Assembly: GCF_000310145.2 (NCBI RefSeq) | Contig: NZ_AMXA01000011.1 | Location: 53,387 to 117,386 of the forward strand | DNA length: 64,000 bases | Direction: 5' to 3' | DNA from: Thauera sp. 28 | GTDB taxonomy: Bacteria > Pseudomonadota > Gammaproteobacteria > Burkholderiales > Rhodocyclaceae | Part shown: positions 27,624-37,007 of the stretch, piece by piece | How positions within the stretch are numbered: the stretch's first letter is position 1 | How the letters are laid out: each line of letters opens with the position of its first letter | Program-made: the position numbers and the translations under genes | The notes under the pieces: generated by a model | What the model was told of the DNA's origin: nothing | The model's database searches: none | The model's input: the letters and a program-made list of their open reading frames with translations, nothing else

Positions 27624-29300
27624 TCAGCTCTGCGGCCATGATTCAACCCTGTTCCGTCCGGCTCTCTTGGCACGATATAGCGCTTGGTCAGCGTGCCGAA
27701 TGACCATCTCTTCGCTGGACTCAGTCCCCACTGAACTTGCCACGCCGATACTTGCGGTGACATGACCCACAGGCGCAATCTCGACCTCATTGAGAATCCG
27801 GCGCAGCTTCTCGCCGACCTGCACCGCGCCGCTCAGGTCGGTATCCGGCAGGATGGCGATGAACTCCTCGCCCCCGAAGCGGGCGACGAAATCCGTTTCG
27901 CGCATGGAGTGAGCAAGACACGTCGCGACCTGCTGCAGTACTTGGTCACCACCCTCATGACCGTAACGGTCGTTGACCTGCTTGAAGTGGTCGACGTCGA
28001 TCATCAGTACTGAGAATTGAGAATGACTGCGCCGGCTTCTCAGGTACTCCTCGTGAAGGCGTCCATCGGCTGCTCTCCGATTGCGCAGGCCGGTTAGCGG
28101 GTCAGTGTGTGCAAGGCGGTCCAGCCCTTCATTGGCTGTGCGAAGCTGGGCTGTGCGTTCTGCCACGGTTTGCTCAAGGCGGGTGTTGATGTCTTCGACC
28201 GTTTGCCTGCGCTCGACCAATGTGCTGGTCATGGCCTGCAGGGAGCTGAACAACTCGTTGAATTCCTTTACCGAGCTTTCACCATGGATATGAGTGCTTT
28301 CGTCGCCGGCTGTAATACGCTGCGCCGCCTGGTGCAGTCGTTCAACCGGTGTGCTGAATAGTTTTGCAACACGGTGTCCGACCAGCATGAACAGCGTTGC
28401 TGCAAGGATGCTGATCAGCAGCAATGTCCTGTTGAGGTCGTACACGGGTTCGAGCGCTGAGTCCACCGGCTGGCGAACGACGATCCTCCAGCCTAGATCG
28501 GTGACCGTGTTGGTGCGAACTTGGCGGGTACTGGTGAGATAGCGTTGGCTTCCACCCCAGTCGACCAAGGCGTGGCCGTCTTGTGGCATTCCGCGCAGCG
28601 GGATCTCGAGACCGCCGACTGCTTGATAGGGATAGAGAACCTCGCCAAATGCATTGAGCACAAGGACCTCGATACCTTGGACATCACTGTCGCGGGGAAG
28701 CGCGCTGAGAATGGTGTCAGCCACCCACGTCCAGTGAGCGTGGGTAGCCAGTACGCCACGCACTTGGTTGGCCTCGTCGAGAATTGGTGAGGCGAAGTCG
28801 ACAAAGCGCAAGGGTTCGTTCGGGGCCTGGGGCGGCAGCAACTTGGCAAGCAACACGGCTTCGTGCACGTCGCCAATGAAGGCGCCTTGCAGTCCATTGG
28901 CAAACCAGGAGCGTTGCTGGACGTTGGCCCCCTCGAGCAAACCATTTGCGCTGGCTTGGACAATCCCATCGCTACTGACCACGCCAACCCAGGCGTAGTA
29001 GGGATGTGTCTGTAGTATGCGATTGAGCGTCTGGCGTACTTCGTGGCGTCCGAGGCTCCCTTCCATCAATAAGGGGGATTCGCTCAGCAGAACCACTTCT
29101 CTTTCGCGCTCACGCAGGTCGACTGCCAACGCCCCGGCAATCGCACGCGTTATGCCGTCCAAGATTTCACCGCGCGCCTCGGACAACCTCATGGTGGCCA
29201 CGTGATTCACGTACGCCGCCAGCCCCAGGCCGAGGAGTAAGGACAGGCCACCAAGCAGTGCCGTTAGCCTGATGCGAAAGGTGCTGAACCAGGAAGTCAT
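27624..29300 (-). CDS. membrane diguanylate cyclase with Cache sensor
   Basis: 558 residues. Membrane helix at about 8-30, periplasmic double-Cache sensor (YYAWVGVVSSDGIVQAS), second membrane helix near residue 300, HAMP (STPVERLHQAAQRITAGDE), short coiled coil, then GGDEF domain. The active site is GGEEF (476-480) and an I-site RETD stands at 467-470, so product inhibition is expected. Synthesises c-di-GMP in response to an extracytoplasmic ligand. Not operonic. Confidence 0.92.
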   Translation of the reverse strand: MTSWFSTFRIRLTALLGGLSLLLGLGLAAYVNHVATMRLSEARGEILDGITRAIAGALAVDLREREREVVLLSESPLLMEGSLGRHEVRQTLNRILQTHPYYAWVGVVSSDGIVQASANGLLEGANVQQRSWFANGLQGAFIGDVHEAVLLAKLLPPQAPNEPLRFVDFASPILDEANQVRGVLATHAHWTWVADTILSALPRDSDVQGIEVLVLNAFGEVLYPYQAVGGLEIPLRGMPQDGHALVDWGGSQRYLTSTRQVRTNTVTDLGWRIVVRQPVDSALEPVYDLNRTLLLISILAATLFMLVGHRVAKLFSTPVERLHQAAQRITAGDESTHIHGESSVKEFNELFSSLQAMTSTLVERRQTVEDINTRLEQTVAERTAQLRTANEGLDRLAHTDPLTGLRNRRAADGRLHEEYLRSRRSHSQFSVLMIDVDHFKQVNDRYGHEGGDQVLQQVATCLAHSMRETDFVARFGGEEFIAILPDTDLSGAVQVGEKLRRILNEVEIAPVGHVTASIGVASSVGTESSEEMVIRHADQALYRAKRAGRNRVESWPQS

Positions 29301-29550
29301 AGCCCAATGAAACGGCTCTGCGGAGTATTTACGGAGACCTTAGCACATGTATGGTCTTGCACGTTTCAAGGGTACTTTTGTCTCGGAACCTCGGCTCATG
29401 TCGCTGCAGACGAGTCTCCCGCGCCGCGGAGCCATGTCAGCTTCCTGTAGCCCACTTGCGCCAGTATTCAAGCGCGAATGGTTGGAGTGTCATACTGAAG
29501 TGCAGGAAGACTGGGCGGACTCAATAGCAAACAGGACTCCCGGAAAAGAC
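29301..29550. other. non-coding stretch between DGC gene and tRNA terminator
   Basis: This stretch holds the DGC promoter region and no convincing gene. A 72-codon open frame here lacks a ribosome site and codon bias. Together with the terminator and spacer it makes about 330 bases without a gene. Confidence 0.5.
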
Positions 29551-29574
29551 AAACCCACCGCGTAGGGTGGGTTT
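29551..29574 (-). terminator. intrinsic terminator of the tRNA operon
   Basis: AAACCCACC (29551-29559) pairs with GGTGGGTTT (29566-29574) around a six-base loop. Read on the minus strand it is followed by a T-rich run, and it lies 58 bases downstream of tRNA-His. Confidence 0.75.
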
Positions 29575-29631
29575 CGTCTATTCCGTGTGACTAGCAGCGA
29601 TACTTCAATACTTGCTGAGTCCCGGGTTTTG

Positions 29632-29708
29632 TGGGGCGACATACCGGTTTCGAACCGGTGACCTTTGGAGCCACAATCCAACGCTCTACCAACTGAGCTA
29701 ATGCCGCC
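29632..29708 (-). tRNA. tRNA-His (GTG)
   Basis: 77-nt cloverleaf with encoded CCA. Acceptor GCGGCAT pairs with ATGTCGC (one G-U); the extra G at position -1 pairs with C73, which is diagnostic for tRNA-His. Anticodon loop TTGTGGC gives GTG; T-loop TTCGAAA. Confidence 0.95.
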
Positions 29709-29750
29709 ACTACTTGGCCCCGGTAAAACCGAAGCCCAGAAAACTCGTCC

Positions 29751-29827
29751 TGGCCTGCCCGGCAGGGATCGAACCTGCAACCCCCGGCTTAGAAGGCCGG
29801 TGCTCTATCCAATTGAGCTACGGGCAG
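29751..29827 (-). tRNA. tRNA-Arg (TCT)
   Basis: 77-nt cloverleaf with encoded CCA. Acceptor CTGCCCG/CGGGCAG; anticodon stem CCGGC/GCCGG with loop CTTCTAA, anticodon TCT; T-arm GCAGG-TTCGATC-CCTGC. Position 1 is C, which is less common but fully paired. Confidence 0.94.
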
Positions 29828-29854
29828 ATCCCGCGGGCATATCGAGGTGTGAGC

Positions 29855-29931
29855 TGGTCGGGGTGGAGGGATTCGAACCCCCGACATCTTGCTCCCAAAG
29901 CAAGCGCGCTACCGGACTGCGCTACACCCCG
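29855..29931 (-). tRNA. tRNA-Pro (TGG)
   Basis: 77-nt cloverleaf with encoded CCA. Acceptor CGGGGTG/CACCCCG, the C1-G72 pair typical of bacterial tRNA-Pro; anticodon stem CTTGC/GCAAG with loop TTTGGGA, anticodon TGG. Probably the first gene of the Pro-Arg-His tRNA unit. Confidence 0.95.
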
Positions 29932-29988
29932 AGAGCCGCGAACTATACAGAGTCCTTTTTGCCGCGTCAAACCAAATCAGCAGAAAAT

Positions 29989-31260
29989 TTACAGTGTCGA
30001 TGCGCGATGCCATTCACGTACGACCTGAACCAGGTTAACGAACAGCCACGAGAACTCCGCGACGATGAGTACGCCGGCAAGCGGCGCCAGCGCGGGGATC
30101 ACCGCGGCAGCGCAAAGGGCGCCGAGGGCGACTGCGTGGAGTTGCAACTGGCGGCGTACCGGTGGGTCGGGCAGCAGCTTCTTGACGTTTGGCGCGCGCA
30201 CGCCCGACTGGGTCAGGTTGAGCCAGGCGAGGAAGGGGACGATCTTGTAGAGCATGGCGCTGATCGTGCCGACGAAGGTCCCGTGCAGGATCAGCACGCC
30301 GGCCAGCACGGGCCACTGCGAGCCGTCATGAAACTGGGCCAGCAGCAGCACGCCAAGGCTCGCCAGGAGGGCGAGCATGGCAAGGCGGAAGGCTCGGAAG
30401 GGTGCATCCGGCACACCGCGCCGCGAGCGCATCTGCAACCGCAGCGTCTGCAGGCTGAATGCGGCGGCGGCGATGAGCAGGCCGATTCCGCACAGCAATG
30501 CGCCCGTACTCAGTCCGCTGATCATGCAGATCGACCACAGCACCAGTAGCGCCAGCGTGGCCGGGGACCACACGCGGGTGAAATCCGCGGGGTAGGAGGG
30601 CGTGATCTGGAACATCGGCACCACGACCCAGCTTGTTGCCGCCAGCAGGATGCCACCCCAGCCCATCCAGGCCCACACCGCATGCATGTCCACAGCGGTA
30701 GGGAGGTCGATCGGCAGGGCGAGACCGCGCCCAAGGGCGAACGCCAGCAGCGTGCCCAGCAGGGTGGCCACCGTCAGTCCGGCCAAGGCCAGGCGCAGGT
30801 CGCGCGGCGTTCGGCTGGCACCGTGGTTGGGCGCGGCCTTTGCCAAGGCGATGAGGCTCGAGACGAGAAAGGCGATGAGCCCGCCGGCCAACAGCATGGC
30901 CCCGGTGACGATCGCGGCCGGGATGCCCGCACCCAGCCCTAGCGAGAGGCTGGCGGCTCCGAGCGCGAGGAGCGCGTGGGTGGTCGCCGCGATGCGGCGC
31001 GGCGCTGGGAGCGCGGCGCCCGCTGCCACCGGGAGGATCTGCAGCAGCGCGCCCAGCATGACCTGCAGCATGAAGCCGGCAGCGAACAGGTGGACGACTG
31101 CCAGGGCGCCCGGTGTCCACCGTGAACTCAGTAGCTCGGCGTCGAACAGCAGCAGCAGTCCGGCTGCGAGACCGAACAGCGGTGCAGTGAGGAAGAAGCG
31201 GAGCGGGGCGGAGAGCGGTGGCGTGTCCTGGTAGGCGAGTCCGGGATTGGCGCTGCTCAT
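29989..31260 (-). CDS. polytopic membrane protein of the NO/hemerythrin operon
   Basis: 423 residues with about 12 membrane helices, several carrying His within helices (LAVVHLFAAGFMLQVMLGAL, AVDMHAVWAWMGWGGI, LILHGTFVGTISAMLYKIVP). The pattern recalls NnrS or haem-copper oxidase-like proteins, but I cannot place it firmly. It overlaps the DUF2249 gene by four bases and is the third gene of an operon behind an FNR-like box, so a role in nitric oxide or low-oxygen metabolism is inferred. Named function not assigned. Confidence 0.75.
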   Translation of the reverse strand: MSSANPGLAYQDTPPLSAPLRFFLTAPLFGLAAGLLLLFDAELLSSRWTPGALAVVHLFAAGFMLQVMLGALLQILPVAAGAALPAPRRIAATTHALLALGAASLSLGLGAGIPAAIVTGAMLLAGGLIAFLVSSLIALAKAAPNHGASRTPRDLRLALAGLTVATLLGTLLAFALGRGLALPIDLPTAVDMHAVWAWMGWGGILLAATSWVVVPMFQITPSYPADFTRVWSPATLALLVLWSICMISGLSTGALLCGIGLLIAAAAFSLQTLRLQMRSRRGVPDAPFRAFRLAMLALLASLGVLLLAQFHDGSQWPVLAGVLILHGTFVGTISAMLYKIVPFLAWLNLTQSGVRAPNVKKLLPDPPVRRQLQLHAVALGALCAAAVIPALAPLAGVLIVAEFSWLFVNLVQVVREWHRASTL

Positions 31261-31475
31261 GGACGACCGATCAGGATCTCGATCGCGCCGTCGTCACGAA
31301 AGTTCGCCTCGTGCCGATAGCCGTCCCGATCGAGCATGCGCAGCAGCGGATGCGGCATGCGATCGATCAGCAGGGTGAAGCTGCTGCCGGGGGCGAGGTC
31401 GGCGATGGCCTCCATGGCGCGCTCGAAGGGCTGGGGCGGCTCCAGGCCGCGGGCGTCGACGGTCTTGTTGCTCAT
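31257..31475 (-). CDS. DUF2249 domain protein
   Basis: 72 residues, TusA-like fold: NKTVDARGLEPPQPFERAME, then LLIDRMPHPLLRMLDRDGY and a final DDGAIEILIGRP. The TusA Cys is absent, as usual in DUF2249. The family is often found near hemerythrins and denitrification genes. Overlaps hemerythrin and the membrane protein by four bases each. Confidence 0.88.
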   Translation of the reverse strand: MSNKTVDARGLEPPQPFERAMEAIADLAPGSSFTLLIDRMPHPLLRMLDRDGYRHEANFRDDGAIEILIGRP

Positions 31476-31927
31476 GCAGCGTGCTCCCTTGCGAGACGGT
31501 GCGACAGGTTGCCCACAACGGCTTCGCTTTGCGCGCCGAGCCGGGTATCGCACATTGGGTAGAGGATGTTCTCTTCTTTCATGTTGTGCTGCTGCATCAT
31601 GATCAGCAGCGTTTCGGCCTCGCCCGCGAACTCGTCGGCGTCCTGGTTCTCGAGTGCCGAGGCCAGGCGTTCGAGTGTTGCGCGCATCTCGACGTGCTCG
31701 CCGCGCATCACCTGGGTCGGCCCCTGAGTCATTCCGGTCGCCGCCTCGAAGCGCGGGAACAGCTCCTGCTCCTCGGCCTGGAAGTGGGTCTCGAGGCTGG
31801 AGGTGAAGCGGTTCAGCGCCTTGGTCGCAGCCGGCCAGTCCTTGCGGGCGGCAAGGGTCTCGGCCGCTGCGAACTCATGGTCGCAACTGCGGTGGTCGTG
31901 CGTCATCAGTTCGGCGATCGAGGTCAT
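31472..31927 (-). CDS. hemerythrin HHE domain protein
   Basis: 151 residues with diiron ligands readable as His17 or His12, His48, Glu52 (THFQAEEQELFPRF), His78 (RGEHVEMR), and His114/Glu118 (QQHNMKEENILYP). Relatives such as YtfE/DnrN repair Fe-S centres or sense NO and O2. ATG at 31927 follows GGAG. First gene of the operon; an FNR/Dnr-like box lies 54 bases upstream. Confidence 0.88.
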   Translation of the reverse strand: MTSIAELMTHDHRSCDHEFAAAETLAARKDWPAATKALNRFTSSLETHFQAEEQELFPRFEAATGMTQGPTQVMRGEHVEMRATLERLASALENQDADEFAGEAETLLIMMQQHNMKEENILYPMCDTRLGAQSEAVVGNLSHRLAREHAA

Positions 31928-31980
31928 TTTGCGCTCCAACGGTGGATGCGCTCATTCTCCTTACCGCGTGTTCATCAGCA

Positions 31981-31994
31981 TTGATAAGTGTCAA
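31981..31994 (-). promoter_or_regulatory. FNR/Anr/Dnr-type box
   Basis: Minus strand reads TTGACACTTATCAA, one mismatch from TTGAT-N4-ATCAA. Centred about 60 bases before the hemerythrin start codon, the spacing fits activation of that operon under low oxygen or NO. The MFS gene on the other side begins 106 bases away. Confidence 0.65.
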
Positions 31995-32099
31995 TTAGGG
32001 CGTGCTGATCGGCCGCGCGCAGGCCCCCGGCGAGGTGGGATGGCCTGCGCGCGGCGCTGCAGGCACAATCCTGCCTCGACCTTCCACGGGATGTTTCAG

Positions 32100-33320
32100 A
32101 TGCATGACTCCACGGGGCCGAGCGCCTGGGGCAGGATCTTCCTGCCCTTTGCGCTGGGCTATTTCCTCTCCTACCTGCTGCGCACGGTCAATGCCGTGAT
32201 TTCGCCGGCGCTCACCGGGGAGCTCGGCCTCTCGGCGGCCAATCTCGGTTTGCTCACGAGCACCTATTTCCTCGCCTTCGGGCTGGCCCAGATCCCGGTC
32301 GGCATGGCACTCGATCGTTATGGCCCGCGGCGGGTGGAGGCGATCCTGCTGCTGGTCACCGCGGCGGGCGCGGTGCTGTTCGCACTCGGCGAATCGCTCG
32401 CCGTGCTCGGCGCCGGGCGTGCGCTCATCGGGCTGGGGGTTTCGGCCTGCTTGATGGCAGCGCTCAAGGGTTTTGCGCTGTGGTACCCACCCGAGCGCCA
32501 GAGCTCGATGACCGGATTCATCATGGCTTCCGGCGCGATGGGCGCGCTGGTGGCGAGCGCACCGCTCGAGGCCGTGCTGCCGATCCTGGGCTGGCGCGGC
32601 GCGTTCTGGGTGGTCGCTGCACTTGCAGTGGTGGCCGCACTGACCATCCACCGCTCGCTGCCCGATGCGCGCTCGAGCGGTCCGCGGGGCAGCCTGGGCG
32701 ACGGCCTGCGCGTGGTCGCGGGGATCTACGTCTCTCCCGCATTCTTGCGCTATGCCGCATCGTCGGCCTTCTTCGTGGGTGGCTTCATGGCGATGCAGAG
32801 CCTGTGGGCGGTGCCCTGGCTGATGAACGTCAATGGCTTCGACCTTGCAGGGGCGGCGCGCATGCTGGTCGTGCTCAACCTCGGCAGTCTGGTCGGGCAG
32901 TTGTCGATCGGTTTCCTGGGCGTGCGCCTCGCACGCCTCGGTGTCGGGCCCATGGCCTTGCTGCGCTGGGGCTATGCGCTGTTGGTGCTGATCCAGTGCG
33001 CGATCCTGTGGTCGGTCGCGCCGCCGGCAGTGCTCTGGTTCGCCTACGGCATGTTCTCCGCGGTGAACTCGCAGACCTATCTTGCGGCGTCGAGGGACTT
33101 CCAGCCGGCGCTGTTCGGCCGCGTGAGCACGGCGATCAACCTGATGGCCTTTGCCGGTGCCTTTGCCGTGCAGTGGGGGCTGGGCGGGGCACTCGACCTG
33201 TTGCAGGCCAGTGGGCACTCGATCGAGGCGGCGCTGTGGGTCAGCTTTGCAGGGCTGATCGCGCTGCAGGCGGTGGCCTTCCTGCCCCTGCTGCGCAAGG
33301 GCGGGCGCCCCGCGGCCTGA
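32100..33320 (+). CDS. MFS transporter
   Basis: 406 residues, 12 membrane helices. Motif A-like VGMALDRYGPRRVEA between helices 2 and 3, and LRTVNAVISPALTGEL at the start. Closest in style to the nitrate/sugar-phosphate-like MFS branch, but cargo cannot be read. ATG at 32091 is also in frame; 32100 chosen for better spacing to the GGGAT site. Divergent from the hemerythrin operon. Confidence 0.85.
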   Translation: MHDSTGPSAWGRIFLPFALGYFLSYLLRTVNAVISPALTGELGLSAANLGLLTSTYFLAFGLAQIPVGMALDRYGPRRVEAILLLVTAAGAVLFALGESLAVLGAGRALIGLGVSACLMAALKGFALWYPPERQSSMTGFIMASGAMGALVASAPLEAVLPILGWRGAFWVVAALAVVAALTIHRSLPDARSSGPRGSLGDGLRVVAGIYVSPAFLRYAASSAFFVGGFMAMQSLWAVPWLMNVNGFDLAGAARMLVVLNLGSLVGQLSIGFLGVRLARLGVGPMALLRWGYALLVLIQCAILWSVAPPAVLWFAYGMFSAVNSQTYLAASRDFQPALFGRVSTAINLMAFAGAFAVQWGLGGALDLLQASGHSIEAALWVSFAGLIALQAVAFLPLLRKGGRPAA

Positions 33321-33335
33321 GTCGTGCGCGTGGTC

Positions 33336-34574
33336 TCAGGCGGCTAGCCCGCAGGCCACGCCCGACGACCACGCCCACTGGAAGTTGTAGCCGCCCAGGT
33401 GCCCGGTGACGTCGACAACCTCGCCGATGAAGTACAGGCCAGGTACCTCGCGCGCCTCCAGCGTCTTTGACGACAGTGCGCGGGTATCGACCCCGCCCAG
33501 CGTGACCTCGGCCTTGGCGTAGCCCTGGGTGCCCGAGGGCGTCAGCTGCCAGCCCGACAAGGCGGCGGCGATCGTGCGCAGCTCGGCGTGGCGGTACTGG
33601 TTGAGCGGGCGCTGCCAGTCATGCAGTTCGCACCAGGCGTGGGCGAAACGCCGCGGCAGGCGTTCGGCGAGCAGGTTGGCGAGCAGCGTCTTGTCCTGGG
33701 CGTGTGCCAGCAGCCAGTCTTCGGCGTCGATGCCGGGCAGCAGGTCCAGGCTGACCGGGGCCCAGTCACCGGCCTCATAGGCCTGTTGCTGCCAGTAGCT
33801 CGACACCTGCAGTATCGACGGGCCGGACAGGCCACGATGGGTGACAAGGGCGGCCTCGCGGAACACCGGGCCGCGGCACTGGGCCTCCACCTCGAGTGAG
33901 ATCCCCGCAAGCGGTGCGAGCAGTGCGAGCGTTTCCGGCGGCAGGGTCAGCGGCACGAGGGCAGGGCGGGGCGCCACCACCGGCAGGCCGAACTGCTCGG
34001 CCACACGGTAGCCGAAGGGGGTAGCGCCGATCTTAGGGATGGCCAGGCCGCCGCTCGCGATGACCAGGCTGTGGGCGGAGAAGCTGCCCTGCGTGGTGGC
34101 GACGACAAAGCGCTCCGCTTCGTCGCCGCTGCGTGCGATGCCTTCTACCGTGGCGGGCATGGCCCACTCGACGCCGCCGTCATCGCAGCGCGCGCGCAGC
34201 ATGTCGATGATGTCCTGTGCGGAGTCGTCGCAGAACAGCTGGCCCCAGTCGCGCTCGTGATAGGCGATGCCATGGTGCTCGACGAGTTCGATGAAGTCGC
34301 GCGCACCATAGCGCGACAGTGCCGAGCGCGAGAAATGCGGGTTACGGCTCAGGTAATTGTCGGCACTGACACGGCGGTTGGTGAAGTTGCAGCGCCCACC
34401 CCCGGAGATACGGATCTTCTCGGCGAGCCGGGTCGCGTGATCAACCAGCAGCACGCTGCGGCCACGCAGGCCGGCGGTCGCTGCACACATCATGCCTGCA
34501 GCACCCGCACCAATGACGATGACGTCGAAACTGCGCCGGCCGGATTGCGGAAATGGCTTGCTGGCGTGCTTCAC
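33336..34574 (-). CDS. BaiN/RdsA (HI0933-like) FAD oxidoreductase
   Basis: 412 residues, COG2081. FAD start FDVIVIGAGAAGMMCAATA, followed by the diagnostic ISGGGRCNFTN and SLVIASGGLAIPKIGATPFGY; C-terminal VTLGGVDTRALSSKTLEA and GEVVDVTGHLGGYNFQWAW. GTG at 34574 with AGGTAAGG upstream is favoured over an ATG at 34631. Family members reduce unsaturated steroid or other carbonyl substrates or are uncharacterised (YhiN). Convergent with the MFS gene. Confidence 0.9.
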   Translation of the reverse strand: MKHASKPFPQSGRRSFDVIVIGAGAAGMMCAATAGLRGRSVLLVDHATRLAEKIRISGGGRCNFTNRRVSADNYLSRNPHFSRSALSRYGARDFIELVEHHGIAYHERDWGQLFCDDSAQDIIDMLRARCDDGGVEWAMPATVEGIARSGDEAERFVVATTQGSFSAHSLVIASGGLAIPKIGATPFGYRVAEQFGLPVVAPRPALVPLTLPPETLALLAPLAGISLEVEAQCRGPVFREAALVTHRGLSGPSILQVSSYWQQQAYEAGDWAPVSLDLLPGIDAEDWLLAHAQDKTLLANLLAERLPRRFAHAWCELHDWQRPLNQYRHAELRTIAAALSGWQLTPSGTQGYAKAEVTLGGVDTRALSSKTLEAREVPGLYFIGEVVDVTGHLGGYNFQWAWSSGVACGLAA

Positions 34575-34723
34575 GGCCTTACCTGTGGCTGCAAAGCGGC
34601 GCAGAATACGCCTTGTTCCGCAGTGCGGCAATCAGGAGCGGCCTTGGCCGGTCATCAGCATGACCTGCATGCTTCAAGCTTCTGAAGTCATCCAACAAAT
34701 TCAGGACCCAGAGGAGTACACAC

Positions 34724-37007
34724 ATGCCCGATCCCACGACCGACCCGAATCCGGCCTCTCTCAGCGGTCGCCGGCCTCGTCGGGCGCTGTGGCTCGGCGG
34801 CGGCCTGCTCGCACTCGCCGCGCTGCTTTACCTGGTCGTGCCGCCGCTGGCGCGCCAGCAGGCGGAGACGATCCTTAGCGAAAAGCTCGGCCGCGAGGTC
34901 CGTGTCGAGCGTGTGCTGATCAATCCCTTCCGCCTCACGGCTGAGGTTGGTGGCTTCAGTGTCAAGGAGGCCGATGGCAGCGCCGATGCGCTGGCGTTCG
35001 AGACCCTGCGTGTGAATCTCGAGTTGGAGTCGCTCGTTCGGGGCGGGGTCGTACTGCATGAGCTGGCCCTGATCGGGCCGAGACTGCGCGTGGCGGTCGA
35101 TGAGCAGGGCGGACACAACTGGGCCGACGTCCTCGAGCGCTTGGCTGCGCTTGGCGGTGAGGACAAGGGCGATGCTGGCCCGACGCTGTTCTCGGTGGGC
35201 AACATCCGTATCGCGGGCGGGCTGCTCACGGTGCACGACAAGGCGCGTGGACTCACGCACGAGCTGAGCGAGATCGGGCTGGGTGTGCCATTCCTCTCCA
35301 ACCTGCCGGTGCGTGTCGATGTGTTCGTACAACCCTCGCTGTCGGCCAAGCTCAACGGTGATCCCCTCCTGCTCAGTGCGCGCACCAAGCCTTTCGCGGA
35401 TTCGCACGAGACCATTGTGGATGTGGTGCTGCAGCAGTTCGACCTCGCGCCCTGGCTCGCCTACCTGCCGGCGGAAGTGGGGGTGCGCCTGCCGTCTGCA
35501 CTGCTCACGACCAATGTCGAGATCTCCTTCCGCCAGCCAGCGGGGGCAGCCCCTGAGCTGGCGCTGCGCGGGCCGCTCAAGCTCGAACAGGTCGTGCTGC
35601 AGGATCGCGATGGCGCTCCGCTTGCCAAGGTGGCCGAGGCGGAGCTCGAGTTCGCCGATGTGCAGCCGCTGATCGGCCGTTGGCAGTTTACGCGGCTGCG
35701 GCTTGCACAGCCCGAGGTGGATGTCATCCGGCGAGCCGATGGTAGCCTCAACCTCGCTGCGTTGATGCCGCCCGCGCACGGGGCGACGACTCGTGGCGCG
35801 GCAGCCGTGCCGGCGGAGGGCGGCGGCCAGCCTGCACCCGCTGCCGCATCTCCGGCACCGGCGGTGGATTTCCTGCTTGCGCTGGCGCGCGTCCGCGATG
35901 GCGTGATCCGCTTCGAGGACCAAGGCGTGGGTGGCCCGTTCCGCATGCGCATAGAAGCCATCAACCTCGACATGCGTGACCTTGCCAGCAGTGGCGATCT
36001 GCCCGCCGAGCTGCGGCTCGACTATCGCACTGACGCGGGTGAGCAGTTCGTGCACGAAGACCGGCTGCGGCTCCAGCCCTTCGAGTTTGCCGGGCAGACT
36101 CGATTCGATGCGCTGCAGCTCGCCCGCTATGCACCTTACCTGGCGGCTGCGCTGCCGGGTGGCGAGTTGCGCGCGGGGACGCTGTCGGGGGCGGCGAACT
36201 ACCGCGTCGTGCTGGGTGAGGATGGGCAGCCGAAGGTGGACCTGAGCCTCGGTACGCTGGCATTGCGCGAATTTGCGTTTGCCCTGAAGGGCGCCAAGGA
36301 GCCAGCGGTTCGGGTGCCTGAACTCGATCTGAGCGAAGCGGTGCTCGACCTCGAGGGGCGCAGGCTGCGGCTGGGGGCGCTGGACGTCAAGGGGGCGGCG
36401 GTGGCCGCAGTGCGACTGCGCAACGGTGATCTCGATCTGGTGCGGGCGCTGTCGGGCCCGGCTCCCGAGCCCCGCGCCGCTGCAGGCAGACGGAAGCAGC
36501 CCCAGCCGCCGCCTCAGCCCGATTGGGTGGTGGAGCTCGACAAGCTCGCGCTCAAGGCAGCGTCGCTGCGCCTGGAGGATCGTAGCGTGGGGCGCCCGGT
36601 GCTTACCACGATCGACGACATCGATTTCGAGCTCGAGGGCTTTTCGAGTGCAAAAGGGAACACCAGCCAGTTCAAGCTCGACTCGCGGCTCAACAAGCGT
36701 GGCCGGGTGGCGGTCTCGGGGCCGCTCTCACTGACGCCGCTGAAGGCCGAACTCCGCCTCGATCTGCGCAGCGTCGACCTCATGCCCCTGCAGCCCTATG
36801 TGCTCGAGCAGACCAAGATCGCGATCTCGCGCGGAAATCTCACCACGCAGGGCCGGCTCAACCTGCAGACCGGGCGGCGGGGACAGTTGCTGGCGAGTTT
36901 TCGCGGTGACCTCGGGGTGGCCAACTTTGCCTCGGTCGACCGCCTCAACGCGACCGACTTCGTGCGCTGGCGCACCCTGCGCGTCGGCGGCATCGATGCC
37001 CGCCTAG
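34724..37007 (+). pseudogene. DUF748 (AsmA-like) protein, 5' part, interrupted by IS
   Basis: N-terminal 761 codons of a giant envelope protein. Membrane anchor WLGGGLLALAALLYLVVPPLA, then the DUF748 start QAETILSEKLGREVRVERV and VLHELALIGPRLRV. The AsmA-like/TamB-like superfamily bridges the periplasm and is tied to phospholipid transport. The frame runs into the IS element and stops 20 bases inside it (37025-37027). Removing the IS and one CTAG restores one 1227-codon frame with the 3' part. A truncated anchored product may still be made. Confidence 0.88.
37004..37007. repeat. target-site duplication, left copy (CTAG)
   Basis: CTAG immediately before the IS left end, repeated at 38714-38717. 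Confidence 0.85.

Noticed and set aside
29347..29565. 72-codon plus-strand frame near the tRNAs
   Set aside because: No ribosome site, no family, and its end overlaps the tRNA terminator.
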